A stretch of 64,000 nt of DNA. Source: Actinoplanes sichuanensis (GTDB taxonomy: Bacteria; Actinomycetota; Actinomycetes; Mycobacteriales; Micromonosporaceae). Location: contig NZ_AP028461.1 in the NCBI RefSeq assembly GCF_033097365.1, positions 2,418,001-2,482,000 of the forward strand, in the 5' to 3' direction. The notes under the pieces were generated by a model that made no database searches, was not told where the DNA came from, and saw only the letters and a list, made by a program, of their open reading frames with translations. Numbering within the stretch: position 1 is the stretch's first letter; each line of letters begins with the position of its first letter. A program made the position numbers and the translations under genes. Shown here piece after piece: positions 51,109 to 58,082 of this stretch.

Positions 51109-52023
51109 ATGTCCCCGTACCATGCCGGCGAACTCGACGCCCAGAAACGGGCCGGGCTGCTCGCCGAAGCGGCACGCCTGTCCGGGATGTTCAACACCGC
51201 GATCCCCGTAGCCGCCCGCGACTTCCTGGCCGCACAACCGATGCTGGTGCTGGGCACGGCAGGCGTCGACGGCCGCCTCTGGGCCACCATGCTGACCGGC
51301 GGACCCGGCTTCCTCACGGTCACCGGCCCGTCCACCCTGATGGTCGCCGCCGCACCCGCGGCCGGTGACCCGCTCCACCAGACACTGACCGGCCCGGCGA
51401 AGGTCGGGATGATCGCCATCGAACCCGGCACCCGCCGCCGGGTCCGGATGAACGGCACCGCCCACCCCACCGACGGCGGGCTGCGCATCGAGCTGGAGCA
51501 GGTCTACGCCAACTGCCCGAAATACATCCAAAAACGCATGCCGACCATGGGTACGGCCACACCCGGCACCCCTCGGCACGGCACCGGCCTGACCGCCGAG
51601 GAGATGGGGTTCGCGAGCATCGCCGACACGTTCTTCATCGCCACCACCGACCTGGACGGTAACGCCGACGCGTCCCATCGCGGCGGCGACCCGGGCTTCC
51701 TGCGGGTGCTCGGCCCGAACCGTCTGCGCTGGCCCGACTACGCCGGCAACTCGATGTTCAACACGTTCGGCAACCTGCAGGTCGACTCGCGGGCCGGGCT
51801 GCTGCTGCCGGACTTCGTGACCGGCACGCTCCTGCACCTCAGCGGCACCGCGGTCGTCGACTGGGACCCGGAGCACGCCGCCGTCGTACCGGGCGCGCAA
51901 CGGCTCGTCGACTTCACCGTCGAGCACGTGGTCCGCGTCGACGGCGCGTCACCGCTGCGCTGGAGCCGACCCGAATACTCCCGCTTCAACCCGCCGCCGT
52001 CCTTCGAAATCGACCGGACATGA
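51109..52023 (+). CDS. Pyridoxamine-phosphate-oxidase-like FMN split-barrel protein
   Basis: 304 residues, ATG 51109 with AAAGGAG upstream. Split-barrel features: FLAAQPMLVLGTAGVDGRLWATMLTGGPGF in the first half, DTFFIATTDLDGNADASHRGGDPGFLRVL in the second, and LRWPDYAGNSMFNTFGNL at the flavin edge. Related proteins reduce or oxidise small molecules with flavin. Its position 29 bases after the VOC gene, in the palindrome regulon with a nitroreductase homologue, suggests a role in handling reactive or nitro compounds. Confidence 0.88.
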   Translation: MSPYHAGELDAQKRAGLLAEAARLSGMFNTAIPVAARDFLAAQPMLVLGTAGVDGRLWATMLTGGPGFLTVTGPSTLMVAAAPAAGDPLHQTLTGPAKVGMIAIEPGTRRRVRMNGTAHPTDGGLRIELEQVYANCPKYIQKRMPTMGTATPGTPRHGTGLTAEEMGFASIADTFFIATTDLDGNADASHRGGDPGFLRVLGPNRLRWPDYAGNSMFNTFGNLQVDSRAGLLLPDFVTGTLLHLSGTAVVDWDPEHAAVVPGAQRLVDFTVEHVVRVDGASPLRWSRPEYSRFNPPPSFEIDRT

Positions 52024-52035
52024 CATAGTCCCGGA

Positions 52036-52602
52036 GTGAGCGACGACGACGAGGACGGCCTGACCGCACGGGATCTGGTGCCGGTCGCCGGCGGGACCTG
52101 GGCCGGGCTGCTCTTCGACAACCCGAACATCGGCCTGCCGCCCGCTCTGACCTGGAGTTTTCGGTTCCCATTCGCCGAGGTGCAACGGGACTTCGGTGAC
52201 AGCGACGTCTTCCTCGACGTCGACTGGCTGCCCCTGCCGGTGCCGAGTTGGCGCGCGATGACCGGACAGGTGGTCAAGGCCCTCGGCGAGCCTGCCGAGT
52301 GCAGCGTCTACTACTTCCAGCATCATCAGTACGACCTGATCGACCTGGAGATCCTCGAACAACGTGGAGTGGATCTTCATGTCCGGGCCACCCTGACCGG
52401 CGACCTCGACGGCCTCGGCATCGACCCGATCTCGGCCGACGCGTGGCTACGGTTCGACGGCATCCGGGTGTCGGTCAGCGACGTCACGACCGCGGAGTCC
52501 GCACTGGCCCGGCTTCGAACGTTCACCAGCGCCGAGGGCCTGGACCCGGCGACGACGGTCTCCCACTCGACGTTCCACTTCCGGCCCGCCGATCGGGACT
52601 GA
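52036..52602 (+). CDS. Uncharacterised 188-residue protein
   Basis: GTG 52036, 12 bases after the previous stop. A soluble, acidic alpha/beta protein (TWAGLLFDNPNIGLPPALTWSFRF, SVYYFQHHQYDLIDLEILEQRGVDL) with no family I recognise. Close spacing makes it the third gene of the VOC operon; the function is unknown. Confidence 0.7.
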   Translation: MSDDDEDGLTARDLVPVAGGTWAGLLFDNPNIGLPPALTWSFRFPFAEVQRDFGDSDVFLDVDWLPLPVPSWRAMTGQVVKALGEPAECSVYYFQHHQYDLIDLEILEQRGVDLHVRATLTGDLDGLGIDPISADAWLRFDGIRVSVSDVTTAESALARLRTFTSAEGLDPATTVSHSTFHFRPADRD

Positions 52603-52713
52603 ATCAGGCCCGCACGCCGGGCCGGGGACGCGGCGGGGGTCGGCCGGGCCTGCTGCGGCGGCCCGTCGGACCACGACCGGTCGATGGTCTCGGTCTTCAG
52701 TGGCCGGCATGCC

Positions 52714-53469
52714 TCACAGGTTGTAACCTCCCGATACCTCGATGTCCTGCGCGGTGATCCACGCCAGGTCGGGGCTGAGCAGGCTCGCGATGACGGTGCC
52801 GACGTCGTCGGGTTCACCGAGGCGGCCCAGGGCGGTCCGGGCGGCCAGCCCGGGGATCACCTCGGGGTGTCGTTCGAAGGCGTTGTCGGCCAGCCTGGTC
52901 CGGGTGGCGCCGGGGGCGATCGAGTTGGCCCGGATGCCGCGGCCGCTGAGTTCCTTGGCCAGGTATCGGGTCAGCACCACGAGGCCGCCTTTCATGGTGC
53001 CGTAGGCCGAATAGCCTGGCTCGGTGACGGTGGTCGCGGCACCGCTGGTGACGTTGACGATCGCGCCGCCGTCGGCCAGCAGCGGCAGCATGGTCCGGGT
53101 GAGGAAGAACGGCCCCTTGAGCAGCACCCGCATCAGCGTGTCGAAGGTGTCTTCGGAGGTGTCGGCGAACATCGCGATCCGGCTGGCGCCGGCGTTGTTG
53201 ACCAGGTGGTCGAATGTGTCGCGCTGCCAGACGTCGTGCAGCGCACCGGTGACCGCGTCGCGGAAGGCCGGGAAGGTCTCGGACCGGCCGAGGTCCAGCG
53301 GCAGCGCGACCGCGGTGCCGCCGTCCTTCTCGATCGTGGCGACGGTGTCCAGCGCACCGGCCCGGTTGCCCTGGTAGGTGAGGACGACTCCGGTGCCGCG
53401 CCGGGCGATCTGGACGGCGGCGCTCCGGCCGATGCCGGAACTGGCGCCGGTGACGATGGCGATCTGCAT
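52714..53469 (-). CDS. Short-chain dehydrogenase/reductase
   Basis: 251 residues from ATG 53469, with AAGGG inside the end of the upstream gene. Classical SDR: cofactor loop VTGASSGIGRSAA, structural HLVNNAGAS, catalytic Ser in VNVTSGAAT, Tyr and Lys in YSAYGTMKGG, and IAPGATRTRL. The cofactor is probably NADP(H). Third gene of the ABM-esterase-SDR operon. Confidence 0.93.
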   Translation of the reverse strand: MQIAIVTGASSGIGRSAAVQIARRGTGVVLTYQGNRAGALDTVATIEKDGGTAVALPLDLGRSETFPAFRDAVTGALHDVWQRDTFDHLVNNAGASRIAMFADTSEDTFDTLMRVLLKGPFFLTRTMLPLLADGGAIVNVTSGAATTVTEPGYSAYGTMKGGLVVLTRYLAKELSGRGIRANSIAPGATRTRLADNAFERHPEVIPGLAARTALGRLGEPDDVGTVIASLLSPDLAWITAQDIEVSGGYNL

Positions 53470-53471
53470 GA

Positions 53472-54392
53472 TCAGTTTCCCTTGCTGAGGAGTCGGGTGA
53501 GCCAGTCGGTGCGGGCCTGCCGGGCCGTGACGGAGATCGCGGCGGTCGGGAACAGGGCGTCGAAGCCGTGGCAGCCGCCGGCCCAGACGTGCAGTTCGGC
53601 CTGGCCGCCGGCGGCCCAGATCCGGCCGGCGTAGGCGACCGACTCGTCGCGGAAGACCTCCGCCGATCCGGCGTCGATGTAGGCGGCGGGCAGGCCGTCC
53701 AAGACGTCGGCCGAGGCGGGGGAGATGTACGGGGAGACCGTCGCGGATCCACCGAGCACCGACTGCCAGCCGAAGGCGTTCATCTCCCGGGTCCACACGC
53801 CGGGTGCGCCGGAGAACTGGAGGCTCGACGTGCTGTCGTTACGGTGGTCGAGCATCGGGCCGATCAGCACCTGCCCGGCGATCGACGGGGTGGCGCGGTC
53901 ACGGGCCAGCAGAGCGACCCCGGCGGCGAGGCCACCACCGGCGCTGGCGCCCGCCACGATGATGCGGGCCGGGTCGATGCCCAGTTCGGTGGCGTGTTCG
54001 GCGACCCAGGCCAGACCGTGGTAGCAGTCGTCGACCAGGGTGGTGCCGCCCACCTCCGGGGCGAGCCGGTAGTCGACCGAGACCACCACGGCACCGAACC
54101 GGTCCAGCCACTCCAGCGGGATGTCGATCTGGGACCAGCGGTCGCCCATCACCATGCCGCCACCGTGGATCCAGTAGACGCACGGCGCCGCTGTGGTGTC
54201 GCCGGGGCGCAGGACGGTCAGCGGGATCGGGGTGCCGTCCGGAGCCGGGACGGTGACCTCGTAGGCGTCACGTCCCGGGTGGACGCCCACGGCGTACGGC
54301 CGGATCTGATCGAGGGTTTCGATGTCGAGCTGTGGCATCGCCGGCATGCCGGCCAGCAGAGCGTCCAGGTCGGGGTCGTAGGCGGGCCGCAT
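53472..54392 (-). CDS. Hormone-sensitive-lipase-type esterase (alpha/beta hydrolase 3)
   Basis: 306 residues from ATG 54392. The oxyanion motif is HGGGMVMG, followed by VSVDYRLAPE; nucleophile Ser in GASAGGGLAAG, Asp in DAGSAEVFRDES and His in GCHGFDALFP. It hydrolyses short acyl esters. Its ATG shares one base with the ABM stop (TGATG), and the SDR starts two bases after its own stop, so all three are co-translated. Confidence 0.92.
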   Translation of the reverse strand: MRPAYDPDLDALLAGMPAMPQLDIETLDQIRPYAVGVHPGRDAYEVTVPAPDGTPIPLTVLRPGDTTAAPCVYWIHGGGMVMGDRWSQIDIPLEWLDRFGAVVVSVDYRLAPEVGGTTLVDDCYHGLAWVAEHATELGIDPARIIVAGASAGGGLAAGVALLARDRATPSIAGQVLIGPMLDHRNDSTSSLQFSGAPGVWTREMNAFGWQSVLGGSATVSPYISPASADVLDGLPAAYIDAGSAEVFRDESVAYAGRIWAAGGQAELHVWAGGCHGFDALFPTAAISVTARQARTDWLTRLLSKGN

Positions 54393-54688
54393 CAGAACAC
54401 CGCCTTGCCGCCGACGGGCACCTCGTCGGTGTAGCTGGACTCGCCGGTCAACAGCGGCTGCAACGCGGCGACCAGGGCCTGCGCCGGGCCGGTGGCGAAG
54501 AACGCCTGGTGGGCCTGCTCGCTGGTCCAGCCCTCGGTGACGTGGACGGTGTCCGGGTCGGCGGCCGACCGGCCGACGAGGAAGACGACGCAGTCGGGGT
54601 GCGGCAGCGACGGCGCACTGAGCAACAGTGCCACCACCTCCGCGCCCCGGCCGGGCTGGGCGGTCATCGTGGCGTGGAATCCGTGCAT
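54392..54688 (-). CDS. Antibiotic-biosynthesis-monooxygenase-domain protein
   Basis: 98 residues from ATG 54688, with AGAGGA upstream. A ferredoxin-like ABM fold: GFHATMTAQPGRGAEVVALL, HVTEGWTSEQAHQAFFAT, and Pro/Leu C-terminal strand. These small dimeric proteins oxidise quinol-like substrates without cofactor or act as scavengers. First gene of the operon divergent from the AraC gene. Confidence 0.88.
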   Translation of the reverse strand: MHGFHATMTAQPGRGAEVVALLLSAPSLPHPDCVVFLVGRSAADPDTVHVTEGWTSEQAHQAFFATGPAQALVAALQPLLTGESSYTDEVPVGGKAVF

Positions 54689-54780
54689 CGGATGTTCCTC
54701 TCATCGGGTGGAATCTCGTCCACTCCATGAAAGCAACCTGGACTGCACAAACGTTAGAACGATGCTCGTCGTGACTTGCC

Positions 54781-54806
54781 CGATCCTCTCGTTGTGGAGA
54801 GAATCG
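54781..54806. promoter_or_regulatory. Inverted repeat overlapping the AraC ribosome binding site
   Basis: CGATCCTCTC (54781-54790) and GAGAGAATCG (54797-54806) pair at nine of ten positions around GTTGTG. The right arm contains the GGAGAG ribosome binding site of the AraC gene at 54811. It may be an operator for autoregulation or an mRNA hairpin that hides the site. Confidence 0.5.
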
Positions 54807-54810
54807 GCCT

Positions 54811-55674
54811 ATGAGTCTGGCCGAGCTGCGCGATCTGGTCGTCCGCCACGATGGGAGCACCGCCATCGAAGACGTGCTGCTCTCGCGGGTCGTGGAGTCG
54901 GAGTCACCGCAGCCGTCGATGACCGGCACGGTGTTGGCCGTCATCGTCCAGGGCGCGAAACGGCTGGCTCTGGGCAGCCGGGTCTACGAGTATTCGGCCG
55001 GGCAGTATCTGGTCGCGTCGGTCGACATGCCCGTCACCGGCAACTTCATCGGGGCCACCGCTGATCGGCCGGCGCTCGGGTTCGGGCTGGTCCTGCGGCC
55101 GGCGGTCGTCGCCGAGATCCTGCTGCAGGCCGGTCCCGGTGATCTTCCGCCGGCCACCGGGGTGCCGTCCGGTGTGGCGGTCAGCGACGCACCGGCCGAG
55201 CTGCTCGACGCGGTACTGCGGCTGGTGCGGCTGCTGGATCACCCGCGGGACGCGGCCGTGCTGGCGCCGCTGATCAAGCGGGAGATCCTGTGGCGGGTCA
55301 TCACCGGCGAGCAGGGTTCGGTGGTACGCCAGCTCGGCCTCGCCGACAGCAGTCTCACGCACGTATCGCGGGCAGTGCGGTGGATCCGCGACCACTATCC
55401 GACGGCATTCCGGGTCGAGGAGCTGGCGCAGCTGTCCGGAATGAGTGTGTCCGCGTTCTACCGCAACTTCCAGGCGGTGACCGCGATGAGCCCGATCCAG
55501 TTCCAGAAGCAGATCCGCCTCCAGCAGGCGCGGCTGATGCTGGCCACCCGCCCCGGTGACGTGACGGGTGTCAGCCGGCACGTCGGTTACGAGAGCCCGT
55601 CCCAGTTCAGCCGTGAGTATCGTCGCCAGTTCGGCACGCCACCGAGCCAGGACACCGTCCTCTCGTTGAGCTGA
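54811..55674 (+). CDS. AraC-family regulator (AraC_N cupin type)
   Basis: 287 residues. The AraC_N domain is VLAVIVQGAKRLALGSRVYEYSAGQYLVASVDMPVTG. DNA-binding domain: FRVEELAQLSGMSVSAFYRNFQAVTAMSPIQFQKQIRLQQARLML, then VSRHVGYESPSQFSREYRRQFG. This subgroup is usually beside the oxidoreductase genes it controls; the divergent ABM-esterase-SDR operon fits that. Confidence 0.92.
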   Translation: MSLAELRDLVVRHDGSTAIEDVLLSRVVESESPQPSMTGTVLAVIVQGAKRLALGSRVYEYSAGQYLVASVDMPVTGNFIGATADRPALGFGLVLRPAVVAEILLQAGPGDLPPATGVPSGVAVSDAPAELLDAVLRLVRLLDHPRDAAVLAPLIKREILWRVITGEQGSVVRQLGLADSSLTHVSRAVRWIRDHYPTAFRVEELAQLSGMSVSAFYRNFQAVTAMSPIQFQKQIRLQQARLMLATRPGDVTGVSRHVGYESPSQFSREYRRQFGTPPSQDTVLSLS

Positions 55675-55759
55675 CCCCGGCCGCACGCCACCAACCCACC
55701 GACAGAGCCTGCCGACACGACGTGCTCGCGCGGCGGCAGATCAGCAAGTTCGGTCGGTG

Positions 55760-56224
55760 CTATTCGAAGCCGCGGTAGACGCCCGAGGAGTCGGCCGCGT
55801 CGGCGAACTCTTGAAAGTCCATGTTCGCGATGGAGAGGTTCGCGGACACGTCGGCGTATCGGCGTGGCGGAACACGAGACACTCGACCGGGCTCGTCGTA
55901 CAGATCGATAGCGAGGAGCGGATGCTCGTCGTCGGTCATCGTCGTGGCGTCCGCGAGGAACACGTAGGTCAGCTTGTCGTCCTCGCCGGCCTCCGCGTCG
56001 GCATTGACAAGCGCCTGGACCGTTAGGCCAGCGAAACGAGGCTCACTGACGAGTGAGGCACCTTCGCTGGCCAACGCCGCACTCGGTTCGGCCCATGCCG
56101 TGTCATTGGAGAAGTCAATTCGGAGCACGAGTGAGTGCAGGTCCTCGGGTTGTGGTAGTACGAGCACGCGAAGATCCTTGCATGTGTTGCGCGCTACCAG
56201 CGCACGTGCGCGATCGGCGGCCAT
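55760..56224 (-). CDS. DUF6924-like uncharacterised protein
   Basis: 154 residues from ATG 56224; a TTG at 56245 would add seven. The pattern SLVLRIDFSNDTAWAE, TVQALVNADAEAGEDDKLTYVFLADATTM, EHPLLAIDLYDEPGR and SANLSIANMDFQEFADAAD matches a family common in streptomycetes that I recall as DUF6924. It is acidic and cytosolic, with no known function. It converges on the AraC gene. Confidence 0.75.
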   Translation of the reverse strand: MAADRARALVARNTCKDLRVLVLPQPEDLHSLVLRIDFSNDTAWAEPSAALASEGASLVSEPRFAGLTVQALVNADAEAGEDDKLTYVFLADATTMTDDEHPLLAIDLYDEPGRVSRVPPRRYADVSANLSIANMDFQEFADAADSSGVYRGFE

Positions 56225-56457
56225 GAGAGCTAAGCGATCTTGCAAGTGTTATTTGTCCAGATTCGGGCAAGACCGAACCCGGCTCGCTCGCCCAAGAGCG
56301 AATAGTCATGAGTTCTCTGGACCGGCCCATCAGAACGCCATAGCTTCCTGTGGGAGATCGTGCTTGATCACATTCTCGAGATCATTTCGCCGAGGCGAGA
56401 CTCCACAGAAGATCTAGCGCTGGCGTCAGATTGACGCGACTCCCTAGGGTTGACAAC
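56225..56457. other. AT-richer divergent region between DUF6924-like and membrane protein genes
   Basis: 233 bases without a supported gene. Composition drops in GC relative to its left side and stays low through the next gene. TTGACA near 56449 may be a promoter element. Confidence 0.4.
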
Positions 56458-56928
56458 ATGGAGTTGAAGCGTCGAGTTCGTGCGAACGTTTCAAATGATG
56501 CAAAACCGGTCAATCTAGAGGTCTTCAAGATACTTGTAGAGTTGGCGGAAAAAGAATCTGACCGCATGTGGACTCGGTACACTGTAATGCTTTATTGCAA
56601 CACCGCCTTGATGGCCGTCCTATCTGCAGCTGTTGCCTTGAGAAGCCCTTGGGCGACATTGGGTCCGTCAATCATTGGCACTGTTGTAACGACATCGTGG
56701 GTGCAGATACACAGAATGTCATACTTCTATCAGAATAGATGGATTGCAGACATGGTGGCGCTGGCAGACGAGGAGCCGATCCTCGCACGTTATGTTCGGG
56801 GTCACACAAATCCACGCGTCAAGCCGCCACTTAAGGAGATAAAAACGCTCGCGCTAAGTGTACCTGCCGCATTTATGGCGGTATGGTTTTCGGCTGCGTG
56901 CGTCTCCATCGTATTAATAGCGACGTAA
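56458..56928 (+). CDS. Lower-GC three-helix membrane protein, unrecognised
   Basis: 156 residues from ATG 56458. A basic N-terminal cytosolic stretch and helix (FKILVELAEKESDRMWTRY) precede two membrane segments (VMLYCNTALMAVLSAAVAL, LGPSIIGTVVTTSWVQI), a linker (RMSYFYQNRWIADMVALADE) and a third membrane segment (FMAVWFSAACVSIVLIA). The W-Y-R linker is reminiscent of small effector-like membrane proteins, but I cannot name the family. Codons such as AGA, ATA, TTA and AAA stand out against neighbours, indicating recent transfer. Confidence 0.75.
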   Translation: MELKRRVRANVSNDAKPVNLEVFKILVELAEKESDRMWTRYTVMLYCNTALMAVLSAAVALRSPWATLGPSIIGTVVTTSWVQIHRMSYFYQNRWIADMVALADEEPILARYVRGHTNPRVKPPLKEIKTLALSVPAAFMAVWFSAACVSIVLIAT

Positions 56929-57042
56929 ATTTACCGCTCAGCGGAATGCGCTCATCTCGGCACGTCAGAAAGTCGACTGTGGGTGCTCGCGGTGTGGCCG
57001 CCCGCCGTGTGCCGGTCGGAGCGCATCCAGCGCTGCCGGGTG

Positions 57043-57633
57043 TCAGCGCCGGGCCACGCGCTCGATCGTCCAGGCACCGAGGAGCGGATCCCAGGGCGAG
57101 TCATCGTCATCTTCATCGTCGATGAAGAGTTCCGGCGGCTCCGCAGCGTGCACTGACTGCCACAACGTCAGAACCGGATCCTCGGGCAGATCCAATCCCA
57201 GCGCATCAACAATCTGGGACTGTGTCACGTCGAGGTCGGGATGGCTTTGGCGAAGTGCTACCTCGAAGTAGGCATGAGCTCTACGCATCTGGTCGAGGCT
57301 TCCGCCGCCAGAGAAACCGAGCACGTCATGCCAGTTCGGCAGTGCGATAAGCATGGTCAGGGCGACAGTCAGGGTCAAGCCGATGATGCCGGCCTGGCCC
57401 TCCGAAGTCGCGTACAGGACGGGGCGCGACGGCGCGTTCGTGCCGACAAGGAAATATCGTCCGGCGGTGCCATCGCAGGCGATCAGGTGCAGACTCCTGC
57501 CCGAGGACAGCCGTGCGGTGGACCCGTCAACCGATGCCACATCCTCAACGTCAAAATCGACGAGATGCCTCAGGACGCTTGAGACGTGGGGTACCTCGGC
57601 GATCCTGCGAAGCAGCGACAGGTCGTCATTCAT
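57043..57633 (-). CDS. Uncharacterised 196-residue protein
   Basis: ATG 57633. The middle has SLHLIACDGTAGRYFLVGTN, RPVLYATSEGQAGIIGLTLTVALTMLIALPNWHDVLGFSGGG, a pattern I associate with SMI1/SUKH-neighbouring actinobacterial proteins; the link is tentative. The C-terminus is very acidic (FIDDEDDDDSPWDPL). Possibly an immunity-type or regulatory protein. It stands between the low-GC gene and a 449-base non-coding stretch. Confidence 0.65.
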   Translation of the reverse strand: MNDDLSLLRRIAEVPHVSSVLRHLVDFDVEDVASVDGSTARLSSGRSLHLIACDGTAGRYFLVGTNAPSRPVLYATSEGQAGIIGLTLTVALTMLIALPNWHDVLGFSGGGSLDQMRRAHAYFEVALRQSHPDLDVTQSQIVDALGLDLPEDPVLTLWQSVHAAEPPELFIDDEDDDDSPWDPLLGAWTIERVARR

Positions 57634-58082
57634 CGCCGAACACTACAGCCGACCAACGCACTCAACTCGGCAATGTCGTGCGCTAATTGACCAGCATGCT
57701 GTAGCGCTATGCAGCGGGCGAACCCGGGCACGATTCAGCCGCACTGATCAGCGGCTGCGCATTTGGCGGGCGGGTCCGGGCCACCCCGTGGGAGAGCGGC
57801 GAGCCAGAGGCCTGGATTCTTGGCGGGCCGGGTGTGGCGCCGGCCGGGCAGGTGGTGCGGGCCGAAGGCGGCCAGGCACTCGTACCGGTACCTGGCGTGT
57901 TTTCGGCCCATCGGGCCTCGCCACGGACCTGCCCGTCGTAGTCGATCATCTGGAATGCCGTTCCGCTGCGACGACCGAGTCCTGCGGATCCGTCGCCAGG
58001 TCACGAAGCCGATGATGCTCGCCGAGCAGCCGAACGGCGGGGCCGGTCGACGGTCGAGTGTCGGGTATGCACTCGTTGGCGG
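57634..58082. other. 449-base stretch with no supported gene
   Basis: Short frames on both strands lack coding character or family similarity. GCGCTA at 57680 and TAGCGC at 57702 form an inverted repeat around a 16-base spacer that itself contains AGCATGCT. It may be a decayed gene or a remnant of the transfer that brought the low-GC gene. Confidence 0.5.

Noticed and set aside
57634..58082. Decayed transposase or gene in the 449-base gap
   Set aside because: I could not match any short frame to a family and saw no terminal inverted repeats or target duplication.
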